Source of the DNA: Alphaproteobacteria bacterium
GTDB lineage: Bacteria > Pseudomonadota > Alphaproteobacteria > Caulobacterales > Hyphomonadaceae
Reading direction: 5' to 3'
Length of the DNA: 62,161 nucleotides
Assembly (NCBI GenBank): GCA_018222605.1
Contig: JAAEZZ010000014.1
Coordinates: 1-62,161 of the forward strand
Below, in pieces: positions 23,856 to 33,280 of the stretch; position 1 is the first letter of the stretch, and each line of letters begins with the position of its first letter. Below the pieces are notes generated by a model that was not told the DNA's origin, made no database searches, and saw only the letters and a program-made list of their open reading frames with translations. The translations under genes were made by a program, and so were the position numbers.

Positions 23856-25363
23856 GGCTGACCTCCCGTAACGATGCTGGTGGATGTCGAGGCTTCAAAG
23901 GCTGGGGCCAGGAAATCGGCCATCGGTCCGGCCAGGAAGAACAAAATGATACACAGCCCGGCCGTGATCATTGGTGCGGCAACCGTGGGCATCGGCGCGC
24001 CATCCGGCCGCTTGAACGGTTTCGGCTCCGGCGTACCCGGCGGTGGCATGAGGGCCAGGATCGGGATCGGCAAGAGATAGGCAATATTCAGCAGAGACGA
24101 CACGATCAACACCGGAATGACATACGGAATGCCCGCATCAACCGCGCCCTGCATCAACTCATATTTCGGCCACCCTCCAACCAACGGCGGGATACCAATG
24201 ATGGACAGCGAGGCGATGAAGAAGGCGATGAACACCATCGGCATCTTCCGACCGAGGCCCTTCATGTCGGAAATATTCGTCAGGCCTGTGGCGACATAGA
24301 TCGCGCCTGCGCACATGAACAGCGTCATCTTGCCGGCTGCGTGCGCCGCAATCTGCATCGAGCCGCCAAGCCAGCCCGCCTTTGTAGCAATCATGGCGCC
24401 AAGCGTGACATAGGCCAGCTGCGCAACGGTGGAATAGGCAAGCCGCGCCTTCAGATTGTCCTTCGTCATCGCGATCAGAGACGCGACAATGATGGTGAAG
24501 CACGCGACATAGAGCACAAACTCCCGCCCCGGCACGGTGGACAGCATGTCCTCCCCAAAGATGTAGATCGACACCTTCATCACGGTGAAAACACCCGCCT
24601 TCACAACCGCAACAGCGTGCAACAGCGCGGAGACCGGCGTCGGCGCGACCATGGCATTGGGAAGCCAGAAATGGAACGGCATCAGCGCCGCTTTACCGAT
24701 GCCGAAGGCAAACAGAATTAGCAGCGCACTGGCAACGGCCGGCTGGATGTTCTTGTCGGCCAGCAAGCCGCCCGGCACGAAGTCCAGATTCTGCCCGGCC
24801 AGCACCCAAGTCCACATGATGGCCATCAGGAACAGGCCAATGGACGTGCCCAGCAGCGTCAACAGATAGATGCGTGCACCTCGCTTGGCCGCTGCATCGC
24901 CCTTATGGGCCACCAGCGGATAGGTCGACAGCGTCAACACTTCATAGAACACGAACAGCGTGAACAGGTTCGCCGCCATCGCGACGCCCAGCGCGCCGAA
25001 AATGGCGATGGCGAAGCAGATATAAAAACGCGTCTGATTACGCTCCCGGTTCCCGCGCATATAACCGATGGAGTAGAAAGAGTTCACGATCCACAGGCCA
25101 CTCGCCACCAGCGCAAACAGCGCGCCCAGCGGCTCCACCCTGAAGGCAAAATCCAGCCCCGGTGCAGCCTGGCCAACATAGAGAGAAGGCTGATCGCCCC
25201 CTGCGACGGCTGAAGCCAGAGCAATCACAACACAGAATAGCAGCGTTGCGCCAACCAGTGTCACGCTTTCACGGATGTTTGAGACAGAACCGGTAATCGC
25301 GATACCGGCAGCAATAATGAGAGGCAGGCAAAGCGCTGCCCAGATCAGCATGTCAGGGCTCAT
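23852..25363 (-). CDS. mrpD: Mrp antiporter MrpD-type subunit, second copy
   Basis: The 503-residue protein has about 14 helices. The Proton_antipo_M core has TM5 Glu (FTLFVFYEVLTLSTYPLVAH), TM7 Lys (GIGKAALMPFHFWLPNAMVA) and the helix-8 lysine/histidine region (SALLHAVAVVKAGVFTV). MrpD subunits are thought to carry the ion translocation path in Mrp cation/proton antiporters. It overlaps the neighbouring genes by 4 bp on each side (ATGA type), indicating translational coupling. Confidence 0.9.
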   Translation of the reverse strand: MSPDMLIWAALCLPLIIAAGIAITGSVSNIRESVTLVGATLLFCVVIALASAVAGGDQPSLYVGQAAPGLDFAFRVEPLGALFALVASGLWIVNSFYSIGYMRGNRERNQTRFYICFAIAIFGALGVAMAANLFTLFVFYEVLTLSTYPLVAHKGDAAAKRGARIYLLTLLGTSIGLFLMAIMWTWVLAGQNLDFVPGGLLADKNIQPAVASALLILFAFGIGKAALMPFHFWLPNAMVAPTPVSALLHAVAVVKAGVFTVMKVSIYIFGEDMLSTVPGREFVLYVACFTIIVASLIAMTKDNLKARLAYSTVAQLAYVTLGAMIATKAGWLGGSMQIAAHAAGKMTLFMCAGAIYVATGLTNISDMKGLGRKMPMVFIAFFIASLSIIGIPPLVGGWPKYELMQGAVDAGIPYVIPVLIVSSLLNIAYLLPIPILALMPPPGTPEPKPFKRPDGAPMPTVAAPMITAGLCIILFFLAGPMADFLAPAFEASTSTSIVTGGQP

Positions 25364-26892
25364 CGGAAGGCCTCCAGTCCGAAGGCGGCCGCGGCCGCAT
25401 CACGCGCCAGGCCGAGGGGGAACTCCGTGTTGATACCGAAATAGATGTTGGCCAGCGCCAGAACCCAGAGCGGAACGAGTATCAGTATCGGCGCCTCCTT
25501 TCGGAACTTGCGCGGATTAATTGGCGCCTGGAAGAAGATTGCTTCCAAAATGCGCCCCATATAGATCACCGCCAGGAAGCTGGAGAACACAACCAGCGCA
25601 ACGGCCCACCACATGCCCTGCTCGAACAGGGCATAGCCAAGCTGCAGTTTGGACTGGAAGCCCGCCGTCAGCGGCACACCGATCAGCGACAGCGCCGCAA
25701 TGGCAAAGCCGGTCATCGTCCACGGGGCCGAACGGCCAAGGCCTGCAAAGTCCCGAATGGTCGTGCCCTGATAGGTCAACACCACACCGCCGACGGCCAT
25801 GAACAGCGCGCCCTTGATCATGGCGTGGTTCAGCAGGTGGAACAGGCCAGCGCTGAGGCCGGCAATCGAGCCGATGGACACGCCGAGGATCATGTAGCCA
25901 ACCTGAGCCACAGAGGAATAGGCCAGCGTCCGGCGGACATCGGTTTGGAAGACCGCCTGGAAGCTACAGGAGATCATCGCGGCTAGGCCCAGCGGCATGA
26001 GGATGAAGGTAAAACTCGCCTGCTCGAACGCGAATTCCGGGCGGAACACGGTGAACAGGAAACGGATCAGCGCATACAGCGCCACCTTGGTCGCCGTGGC
26101 CGACAGGAACATCGTTACGAAGGATGGCGAATAGGAATATGCGTTCGGCAGCCAGGAGTGCAGCGGCCACATCGCGGCTTTCAGGCCAAGGCCGATAACG
26201 ATGAAGGCGAAGCCCGCCTCAACGCTGCGATTGCCTGCCAGCGATGGCAGCTGGGACGCAATGTCCGCAATGTTCAGCGTGCCGGTAGCGGCATACAGGA
26301 ATCCGACGCCGATAATATAGAAGCTGGCACCGATCGTGCCCATGATCAGATAGTTGAACGCGGCTGGCAGAGCCCGGCGGTCCCGCCCCGCCCCGAGCGC
26401 GACCAGCACATAGGTGGAGATGGAAGAGATCTCCAGGAAGACAAACAAGTTGAAAGCGTCACCCGTGATCGCAACACCGCACAGGCCTGCAAAGCAGACC
26501 AGGAAGGCAGAATAGAACAGCGCGTGCTTCTGCTTGTTAATCTCGGCCACAACCGTTGGCCAGGAGAAGATCGTTGCCAGCACACCAACTGCCGACACCA
26601 ACAACAGGATCATCGCGTTCAGCGCATCGACCCGGAACACGATGCCGATCGGCATCGGCCAGTTGCCGATATCATAGCTGACCACACCAACCGGCGAAGC
26701 CTGTACCTGCCCCAGAAGGATCAGCGCAAAGAAAAGAGATGCGGCAGTCGCAAAGATGCTGACCAACCAGGCTATCCGGCCATTAGGTACCAGCGCCAGA
26801 ACCGGCGCCAGGAAAAGCGGCATCATTACCAGCAGCACAGGCGCATGCAACAGCGCCCAGCGCGGCGCAGCATTCAGCAGGATATCCATCAT
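25360..26892 (-). CDS. mrpD: Mrp antiporter MrpD-type subunit, first copy
   Basis: The 510-residue protein has about 14 helices with the Proton_antipo_M core. TM5 Glu is in AFNLFVFLEISSISTYVLVA, TM7 Lys in GLGLKAAMWPLHSWLPNAYS and a further lysine in SATATKVALYALIRF. It is the closest of the three to canonical MrpD in position, directly after MrpC. It overlaps the MrpC gene by 4 bp. Confidence 0.92.
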   Translation of the reverse strand: MMDILLNAAPRWALLHAPVLLVMMPLFLAPVLALVPNGRIAWLVSIFATAASLFFALILLGQVQASPVGVVSYDIGNWPMPIGIVFRVDALNAMILLLVSAVGVLATIFSWPTVVAEINKQKHALFYSAFLVCFAGLCGVAITGDAFNLFVFLEISSISTYVLVALGAGRDRRALPAAFNYLIMGTIGASFYIIGVGFLYAATGTLNIADIASQLPSLAGNRSVEAGFAFIVIGLGLKAAMWPLHSWLPNAYSYSPSFVTMFLSATATKVALYALIRFLFTVFRPEFAFEQASFTFILMPLGLAAMISCSFQAVFQTDVRRTLAYSSVAQVGYMILGVSIGSIAGLSAGLFHLLNHAMIKGALFMAVGGVVLTYQGTTIRDFAGLGRSAPWTMTGFAIAALSLIGVPLTAGFQSKLQLGYALFEQGMWWAVALVVFSSFLAVIYMGRILEAIFFQAPINPRKFRKEAPILILVPLWVLALANIYFGINTEFPLGLARDAAAAAFGLEAFR

Positions 26893-27404
26893 GCCAGCGC
26901 CTCTCTCTCGGCTTTTTCCTGTTCCGCTTCCTGTGCGATAGCGGTCTCCATATCAATTGCCCGCACTTCGTCGCTCTCAATCGTGCCATAAGCTTCCCGG
27001 ATGCGGACAATCAGGGCGAGGCCGACCGACAGGGTCGCCACGCCGACTACGATGGCCGTCAGCATCAGAACGTGGGGAAGCGGGTTGGAATAAGTGTTTG
27101 CAAGGTCTGCATAGCGCTCGCTAGAGCTGGCGGCCGTCAACACAGCGTCAAGTGCTGCATGCGTTTCTTCAGCGCCATGGCCCCCGCCATGTCCGCCCTC
27201 AACATCCGGGCCAAACAGGATCGGCGCCGTTCCGCCGGTCACCTTGCCCAGCGTGACGTAGAACAGACAGATAGAGGTCTGGAAGATAGAGACGCCAACA
27301 AGGCGCTTGATCAGGTTGCCAGAGGCAAAGCTGATATACAGGCCGATCATCATCAAGCCGATGATCGCCCAATAATTTCCACGGTCGAGAATGAATTCCA
27401 GCAT
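26889..27404 (-). CDS. mrpC: Mrp antiporter MrpC subunit (NuoK-like)
   Basis: The 171-residue protein has three NuoK-like helices, including the typical segment NPLPHVLMLTAIVVGVATLS. Between helices 2 and 3 it carries an insertion of about 45 residues with a histidine/glycine-rich stretch (GGHGGGHGAEETHA), longer than usual for MrpC (about 110-125 residues). The insert could bind metal ions or be a flexible loop. It is preceded by the MrpB gene with 3 bp between them. Confidence 0.9.
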   Translation of the reverse strand: MLEFILDRGNYWAIIGLMMIGLYISFASGNLIKRLVGVSIFQTSICLFYVTLGKVTGGTAPILFGPDVEGGHGGGHGAEETHAALDAVLTAASSSERYADLANTYSNPLPHVLMLTAIVVGVATLSVGLALIVRIREAYGTIESDEVRAIDMETAIAQEAEQEKAEREALA

Positions 27405-27407
27405 GGT

Positions 27408-27860
27408 TTACCAGTCCTCGTCGCGAATTTCGGCCACACGGCCAGCAAAGGCATAGAAGATGGTCAGCATAGCGCCGGACACACCGAACAGAACGCCCAG
27501 TTCGATCAGAATAATACCGACATGTTGGCCGTGATGGCCGCCGGGCTCTTCCTGGAAAAGGGCCTGATATTCAAGATACTGGCCGCCTTGCAGCAGGGCC
27601 CAGAAGCCGACGCCCGCATAAAGCAGGACGCCGACCGCAGCCAGCGAGCGGGTGAACACTGGCGGAATGGCGCGCATTGCTGCCGGAACGCCGAAGATCA
27701 GCGCGTACAGGATCACGGCCACAGCCACGATCACACCGGCCTGGAAGCCGCCGCCCGGACCGGAATCGCCATGGAACTGCACGTACAGTGCATACAGAAA
27801 AATGATTGGAATCAGCGTTTTTGTAACAACGCGGAGGATGACGTGATGGTCGCTTTTCAC
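27408..27860 (-). CDS. mrpB: Mrp antiporter MrpB (MnhB-domain) subunit
   Basis: The 150-residue protein has four helices and the MnhB signature FHGDSGPGGGFQAGVIVA. The length fits MnhB/MrpB. A GGHHGQH stretch precedes the last helix. It overlaps the upstream DUF4040/MbhE gene by 4 bp. In Mrp complexes MrpB packs beside MrpC and the C-terminal part of MrpA. Confidence 0.92.
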   Translation of the reverse strand: MKSDHHVILRVVTKTLIPIIFLYALYVQFHGDSGPGGGFQAGVIVAVAVILYALIFGVPAAMRAIPPVFTRSLAAVGVLLYAGVGFWALLQGGQYLEYQALFQEEPGGHHGQHVGIILIELGVLFGVSGAMLTIFYAFAGRVAEIRDEDW

Positions 27861-28501
27861 TCTTTGCCCTCCTTCTCATTAGAGATGGCGTCATCTTTGG
27901 GCAGCGGCGGCGGAGCCTTGTCTTCCTTGCGGATGGTCTCTGCAAGAGAGCGCTCGCCAAAACCGAGCAGCAGGGCCACGGCCAGGCCAGCCACGAACAC
28001 CACGGTCGTCTCGCCCAAAGTATCGAAACCGCGATAGCTGCCGAGCACCGGGGTCACGACGTTCGGGATGCCCGTATCGTGCCAGTTAATCTGCAAATAG
28101 GTCAGGCCAACACCGGAGTTTGCTGGTGAATTCGGATCGCCAAAGCCCGGCAGGTCCACGGTCGCATATATCAGCAAAATGCCGGTAACAATGCAGACCA
28201 GGAACGGTCCGAGATTCTTCAGCGGCTTTTCCGGTTTCGCCGTGCGAGACGTCAACAGCATGGCGCCCAGCAGGACAGCCGTCGACATGCCTGCGCCAAC
28301 GGCCGCTTCCGTAAAGGCCACGTCCACCGCATCAACGGCCACATACCAGGCCGCAGAAACAAGCGAGTAAATGCCCGACAGCATCACGATACCGAACAGG
28401 CTGCGCATACGAGCAATGGCAATGCCGACAATAAACAGCATGCCCAGCAGCACGATGTTTACCATCTCCATGCCGATGTTTACATCAATCACGTCATCCA
28501 T
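27857..28501 (-). CDS. DUF4040/MbhE-type subunit (equivalent of MrpA C-terminus)
   Basis: The 214-residue protein joins a DUF4040 (MbhD-like) part (about 12-88, FGIVMLSGIYSLVSAAWYVA and DVAFTEAAVGAGMSTAVLLG) to an MbhE-like part (about 95-185, VVTPVLGSYRGFDTLGETTV). In canonical Mrp these are the C-terminal domains of the long MrpA. Here they form a separate protein, as in membrane-bound hydrogenase-type (Mbh/Mbs) clusters. It overlaps the upstream MrpG gene by 1 bp and the MrpB gene by 4 bp. Confidence 0.88.
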   Translation of the reverse strand: MDDVIDVNIGMEMVNIVLLGMLFIVGIAIARMRSLFGIVMLSGIYSLVSAAWYVAVDAVDVAFTEAAVGAGMSTAVLLGAMLLTSRTAKPEKPLKNLGPFLVCIVTGILLIYATVDLPGFGDPNSPANSGVGLTYLQINWHDTGIPNVVTPVLGSYRGFDTLGETTVVFVAGLAVALLLGFGERSLAETIRKEDKAPPPLPKDDAISNEKEGKE

Positions 28502-28884
28502 CAGGCGGCCTCATCATCATCGTCGGAGCGCTGGCCAATCGGCCCGATCACCGGTTGCAGGCCTGCCGTATGCGCCGCATTGGCAGCAGCATGGGACGAG
28601 GCCGGGCCTGTCAGGAACAGGAAAACGAAGATCGCCACCAGCTTGCTCACAACCAGCCAGCCCGGCGCCATCAGCCCCATGCCCAGCAGGATCAGAATGG
28701 CTCCGGCTGTATCGGTGATACTGGCCGCATGCAAACGGGTGTAGAAATCCGGAAAGCGCAGAACTCCGACAGAGCCGATCAGGCAGAGAATCCCGCCACC
28801 CAGGCACAGCGCCGCCCCCAGCGGGAAACGCACCATTCCCCAGAAATCTGCGATATTGGCGAAGAGGTCACCCATTGTTGCCAC
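28501..28884 (-). CDS. mrpG: Mrp antiporter MrpG subunit
   Basis: The 127-residue protein has three helices and the MrpG/PhaG pattern LIGSVGVLRFPDFYTRLHAASITDTAG. The C-terminus is acidic. MrpG is a small subunit of the Mrp cation/proton antiporter. The gene overlaps mrpF by 17 bp. Confidence 0.93.
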   Translation of the reverse strand: MATMGDLFANIADFWGMVRFPLGAALCLGGGILCLIGSVGVLRFPDFYTRLHAASITDTAGAILILLGMGLMAPGWLVVSKLVAIFVFLFLTGPASSHAAANAAHTAGLQPVIGPIGQRSDDDDEAA

Positions 28885-29167
28885 CTCCCTGTCCGCCGCG
28901 GCGAACCAGCGGCACCTGGAAAGACCGGTAACGGAAAAATTTCAGAATCGCGATCGTCGCAACGAAGTTGATCAGCGCATACAGGATGGCAATATCCAGG
29001 AACTCAGGACGCCCCATCACAAAACCGAGCAGGCCCAGCGCCAGAACGGTCTTGGTGCCGAAAGAGTTCACCGCCAGAACACGGTCATACAGGGTCGGCC
29101 CGGCAATGGCGCGGATCAGCAGCAACAGCATGCCGATCAAAAGGGCAATCAGCGCAGCAGCGGTCAT
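28868..29167 (-). CDS. mrpF: Mrp antiporter MrpF subunit
   Basis: The 99-residue protein has three helices and the MrpF pattern RAIAGPTLYDRVLAVNSFGT followed by FLDIAILYALINFVATIAIL. It overlaps mrpE by 4 bp and mrpG by 17 bp. Confidence 0.93.
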   Translation of the reverse strand: MTAAALIALLIGMLLLLIRAIAGPTLYDRVLAVNSFGTKTVLALGLLGFVMGRPEFLDIAILYALINFVATIAILKFFRYRSFQVPLVRRGGQGGGNNG

Positions 29168-29670
29168 GCGTCCGCCCCCTTCCCGTCCGCGGCAATACGA
29201 CTCCGGCGGTCCATATCCTCAAAGGCTTCCGGCTGGGCTTCCTGTTCGTAGAGTGCGTGCACCAGCATTTTGTCACCCTCCACTTCCACGGTCACAGTGC
29301 CTGGCGTTAGTGTAATGGAATTGGCGAAGGTCACCTTGGCCAGATCCGTGCGGCAGGTGGTCTTAACTTTCACCAGGGCCGGAACGATATCGAGATCGGC
29401 CTTCACACAGGCGCGGATCACAGTGATGTTCGCTTTCACGATTTCCTTCATCAGCCATGGGAAATACATCGCATAGCCTAGGATACGTACATAGGGCGCA
29501 CCTTCACGATCAATGATATCCAGCCGGTAAGCCAAGATGAGACAGACTGCGACAGACACCGCACCAAAGGTGAGCAAGAGAGGCGAAAAATGGCCGGACA
29601 TGCCGAGCCAGAAGCCCACAAGTGCTACCAGCAACCCCAGAAAGTACGCCACAGGGGCACCCCTTTCCAT
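29164..29670 (-). CDS. mrpE: Mrp antiporter MrpE subunit, first gene of the operon
   Basis: The protein is about 168 residues. It has two hydrophobic N-terminal segments followed by the MrpE pattern YFPWLMKEIVKANITVIRAC and the C-terminal ANSITLTPGTVTVEVEGDKM..HALYE. The start is uncertain. The ATG at 29670 has no clear ribosome site, while a GTG at 29652 is preceded by AAAGGGG and would give a protein beginning directly at the first helix. As the first gene it should follow the operon promoter, in the 82-bp gap after the DUF2336 gene. Confidence 0.9.
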   Translation of the reverse strand: MERGAPVAYFLGLLVALVGFWLGMSGHFSPLLLTFGAVSVAVCLILAYRLDIIDREGAPYVRILGYAMYFPWLMKEIVKANITVIRACVKADLDIVPALVKVKTTCRTDLAKVTFANSITLTPGTVTVEVEGDKMLVHALYEQEAQPEAFEDMDRRSRIAADGKGADA

Positions 29671-29752
29671 TCCACAATAGACCCAAGTTGAACGACCTGA
29701 CCTAAAGGCCTGCGCGCCACTTGGAAAGTGTTTTTGGGGTGGTTTTTCGCCG

Positions 29753-30952
29753 CTATCTGCCAAAAACCAGGCGCGCCGTGCGCTGGGCGGTCGAGAACTC
29801 GGTCTCTTCATTGGCTGCCGCGTCACTATAGCCACTCTGCATCATGGCTGGCTTGAAGGCCGATGAGAGCGACCAGTTCCAATAGCGCAGCACAGTCTGC
29901 GCCTTGGCAACTGTCAGGATCTCATAGGTCTCGGCGACATTGGCGAACACCGGATCGGTCTCGCCCTCTTCGCTTTCCAGAGGTCTGCGCAGCCCTGCCC
30001 ACAAGACAGGCAGAAAGTCTCGCTTCACACCGGTTCCCTTGCACAGCACCGCAACCCCTTCCCCGCCCTTGTCGCTGAGAATCTTGGCGGCGGTGACCGG
30101 TTTCAGGCCGGCCAGATAGCCAATTTCCTGCGCCAGTTCGGAATCCATGCCATTCAGGGCCGAGGCATTGATGGCATCTTCCAAGCTGTCATACGGACTC
30201 TTCTCAATGGCGGCGCGATTGCGCTGGCGCCGCTCAATCAGCTGAAGCGCCTTGCGGGCCACCGGGTCAGACCAGTTCTCCGCTGCGGCTAGCTCGAAGA
30301 CATCCTTGCAGGTATCGATCACTTCCAACCGATCTGCCGCATGTCGCTGCAGGATCTTGCGTCGGGTGGCAGCATCACTCCACCAGAACATGGCCATGGC
30401 GTGAGAGGGCTTCATCTCCAGCCGCTCGACAAGCAATGGACAGATCGACTTGTCATCACGAGACCGGGCAACCAGCTTGTCGATAGCCTGTTCCGGCATG
30501 ATCGCACCATTATTCGCCAGCATCTCCTTGACGGAATTCAGTTCGGCAAACTCCGCCAGGTATTCGCAGACTGATTCAGGTATCAGCTTGCGCCGGGCAA
30601 TCATCAGCCGGTGGTCCGCCGTGCCCGTCATGCATATCTCGCGCAGATCGCAAGCATCATAGCCCTCATTGCCTTCCAGCACATGGCGGGCAACCTGAAA
30701 CGAGCATTGGCCCAGATACCGCAGCAGGCGCTTGGGGGCTTCGCGGTGCACGGCCAGCCGGCGCGCGCACATTTCGCGTTCGGATTCTTCTGCATGGAAC
30801 AGCATATCCAGCAGGATATCACTCACCATATGGCGGTCCTGATGGGCCAGACGTGAGGCTGGCATGGCAATCAGATCCAGCAAGCGACGGAACAGGGCGT
30901 TCCTCGCGCGGCCGATCTCTGGTGTCGTCAGCGGCTCAATTGCGTCTTCCAT
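29753..30952 (-). CDS. DUF2336 family protein
   Basis: The 399-residue helical protein fits the alphaproteobacterial DUF2336 family, which has HEAT-like alpha repeats. Seen here are RARNALFRRLLDLI, DRHMVSDILLDMLFHAE, REICMTGTADHRLMIARR, and the C-terminal LKPVTAAKILSDKGGEGVAV...LCKGTGVKRDFLPVLWAGL. Function is unknown in the family. It is upstream of, and on the same strand as, the Mrp operon, but an 82-bp gap makes cotranscription uncertain. Confidence 0.8.
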   Translation of the reverse strand: MEDAIEPLTTPEIGRARNALFRRLLDLIAMPASRLAHQDRHMVSDILLDMLFHAEESEREMCARRLAVHREAPKRLLRYLGQCSFQVARHVLEGNEGYDACDLREICMTGTADHRLMIARRKLIPESVCEYLAEFAELNSVKEMLANNGAIMPEQAIDKLVARSRDDKSICPLLVERLEMKPSHAMAMFWWSDAATRRKILQRHAADRLEVIDTCKDVFELAAAENWSDPVARKALQLIERRQRNRAAIEKSPYDSLEDAINASALNGMDSELAQEIGYLAGLKPVTAAKILSDKGGEGVAVLCKGTGVKRDFLPVLWAGLRRPLESEEGETDPVFANVAETYEILTVAKAQTVLRYWNWSLSSAFKPAMMQSGYSDAAANEETEFSTAQRTARLVFGR

Positions 30953-31041
30953 GCCGTCGCCTGGCTTGTTGTCTTTTCCAAGTTTTGCAGCAAACAGTTA
31001 ATGGGATATGGAGAGCAGATAAGCGGCGAGATACGCCGCGC

Positions 31042-31503
31042 TCACTCGTACTTTTGCTTTCCAGGGTGCACGACCATGAGCAGCAGGCTGGCCACCAACA
31101 TCACGATGGCCAGCATGAACAACAGGCCGCCATCCGTTGCTGTCGTCTGCGAGTCAAGCGAGGCCGGAACCTCACGCCCCAGCCAGGGCGACAGATGCAT
31201 CGCCACAGCTCCGCCCAGCACGGCCGCCGACAGAAATGCCCCGAACCGGCGCGTCATCGGCAGCAACAGGAACAGCGCCGCCAGCAGTTCCACAACGCCA
31301 ACAACAACCCGTCCCGTCGGCTCAAAAAGGCTGACCCCGGAATTCACGGCGATGGTCTGGAAAACTATATTCTCGCCCGGCGGGTCAAAAAACTTCACAG
31401 ACCCTTCCGGCGGATTCGGCAGGGGATAGATCGTTGCCTGAACGAACATCGCAATCAGGAACAGGGCCAGCGCCCAACTTACAAGATGCCTGAACATGCG
31501 CAT
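31042..31503 (-). CDS. DoxX-like membrane protein
   Basis: The 153-residue protein has four predicted helices (about 5-24, 60-77, 83-100, 122-147). The middle reads EPTGRVVVGVVELLAALFLLLP, followed by RFGAFLSAAVLGGAVAMHLS, as in DoxX/DoxD-like quinone-associated membrane proteins. The role is unknown. The start at 31503 is preceded by GGGGAAGAATGGT; the longer frame to 31596 adds an implausible cysteine-containing leader. The 275-bp gap to the MFS gene on the other strand holds only the two promoters as far as I can see. Confidence 0.7.
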   Translation of the reverse strand: MRMFRHLVSWALALFLIAMFVQATIYPLPNPPEGSVKFFDPPGENIVFQTIAVNSGVSLFEPTGRVVVGVVELLAALFLLLPMTRRFGAFLSAAVLGGAVAMHLSPWLGREVPASLDSQTTATDGGLLFMLAIVMLVASLLLMVVHPGKQKYE

Positions 31504-31778
31504 ACCATTCTTCCCCTGCCCACATGGGTGGTTAACCGAAGCTAGCGAGCCCCCGCACATCTGGCAACTGACAGGCTTGCGGACCCGGTCTGGCACTTTC
31601 CCGCGCCTTTATGGCCGAAGCATGATAAAAAACCGCTTCAGCACGTCTACGTATGGTGTTTTCCCAAACGGCAGTCACGCTTGATGCGGGAAGGACTGCA
31701 TGTCTCGCATGGGGAGGGCTTTCCATCTCGGGGCTTGCTCCATACAGTCCGCCAATTCTGCTGGGAACAGGCCTCACA

Positions 31779-33227
31779 ATGAATGACAGAATTGACGATC
31801 TGATAGACGAGATGGCCGAAGATGCGGCTGAAGACATCTCGTCCCCGGTCAGCGGCGTCAATGAGGCTATCGGCGCAGGCGCGTCCTTTCTGGCCACCGC
31901 CAATCACTGGCGCGCGCGCCGCCTGCGCCGGGGCGTCAAGGTTGAACTGCCCGCCTATCTTATGGTCCAGCTCAGCTGGTTCATGGCGTTCGGCCTGCAG
32001 ATGGTGCTCTTTCCCTATCTGATTACCGGACAACAGCATTTGCACATGGACGGCCTGGCCCTCGGCCTGGCGAACATGGCTCTGTCGGCCCCGTCTGTCA
32101 TCTTCCTGTTGATCGGCGGCGTCGTGGCAGAGCGCGCCGATGGCAAGCGCCTGCTCATCATCCTGCACTTCCTGGCCGCCGCCCCTGCCCTGTTTCTGGC
32201 GCTCGCAGTGTCCCAAGGGCAACTCTCCTACCCCGCCATGATCATCTACGGCATCACCATCGGAACGGTCGGCGCCTTCATGATGCCCGCGCGGGATTCC
32301 ATCGTGAATGAAGTGGTCGAGCGGCGCATGAGGGTCGGCTCCGGCGTGACGCTGCAACTCGGCGTGACGCTCGCCACCATGGCGCAATTCCTGGCCCAGA
32401 TCGGCGGCCTGATCCTCGGCGGCTATGCTGACAAGCGCACGCAGATGCCAGACTGGATGGGCGGCTTTGGCATTGGCCCCATCCCGGCAGAAGACCTGCT
32501 GATGATCCAGGGGCTGACGCTGGCCTGCGGCGCGGGCTTTGCACTCTGGCTGGCCAAGGGGCGTCAGGTCCGTTCCAGCGGCAAGGGCATCAAGTCTGCA
32601 CTCAGCGACATTGCCGAGGGCTTCCACGCCGTGCGGTCTGACGGAAAGCTGTGGGCGATGACCGCGCTGATGTTCGGCGTCGGCATCTTCGTGATCGGCG
32701 CCTTCCTGGTTGTGCTGCCGATTGTAAACCGGGACATTTACGGCTTCGGATCAGACGGCATTCGGGACATGTTCGTCACCTTCTGGATGGGCGCGTTCGT
32801 CTCGTCCGTCGTGCTGTCGATCTTCAAGCGCATCAAACGTCAGGGCCGCCTGTTGCTGATCGCGCAATTCCTAGGCTCCACCAGCATTCTCGCCATGATG
32901 TGGCACATCCCGCATTTTGCGTTCCTGTGCATCGTCTTCATCTGGGGTCTGGCCGCAGGCATCTCCATCGCGATGAGCCGCTCCATCGTGCAGGATGCGG
33001 CGCCGAAGGAAAAGCTCGCCCGCGTGCTCTCCATCTACCAATTGGGCTTCATGGCCGGGGCCCCGTTCGGCGCGGCGATCATGGGCGCACTGGTGGACCT
33101 GTTCGGCCCCTACCGTATCGCCATCGTGCCCGCCGGTGGCATGACCATCCTGATCCTCTGGATGGTGTTCTTCACGCCGGTCTGGAACATGAAAGGCTCT
33201 GCCTGGATCGAACATCACGAGAAGTAA
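31779..33227 (+). CDS. MFS transporter
   Basis: The 482-residue protein has a 70-residue soluble acidic N-terminus and 12 predicted helices. The MFS loop 2-3 motif appears as GGVVAERADGKRLL, and the second half repeats it less clearly. The layout resembles the MFS_3 / enterobactin-exporter-like branch. The substrate cannot be told; no efflux regulator or siderophore genes adjoin. The start at 31779 is preferred over an upstream frame. The alr gene follows 53 bp later. Confidence 0.85.
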   Translation: MNDRIDDLIDEMAEDAAEDISSPVSGVNEAIGAGASFLATANHWRARRLRRGVKVELPAYLMVQLSWFMAFGLQMVLFPYLITGQQHLHMDGLALGLANMALSAPSVIFLLIGGVVAERADGKRLLIILHFLAAAPALFLALAVSQGQLSYPAMIIYGITIGTVGAFMMPARDSIVNEVVERRMRVGSGVTLQLGVTLATMAQFLAQIGGLILGGYADKRTQMPDWMGGFGIGPIPAEDLLMIQGLTLACGAGFALWLAKGRQVRSSGKGIKSALSDIAEGFHAVRSDGKLWAMTALMFGVGIFVIGAFLVVLPIVNRDIYGFGSDGIRDMFVTFWMGAFVSSVVLSIFKRIKRQGRLLLIAQFLGSTSILAMMWHIPHFAFLCIVFIWGLAAGISIAMSRSIVQDAAPKEKLARVLSIYQLGFMAGAPFGAAIMGALVDLFGPYRIAIVPAGGMTILILWMVFFTPVWNMKGSAWIEHHEK

Positions 33228-33280
33228 TGACGGCTTTGTCTGGATGACAGACAGGCCGAACACTTCTAACCATCAGTGCC

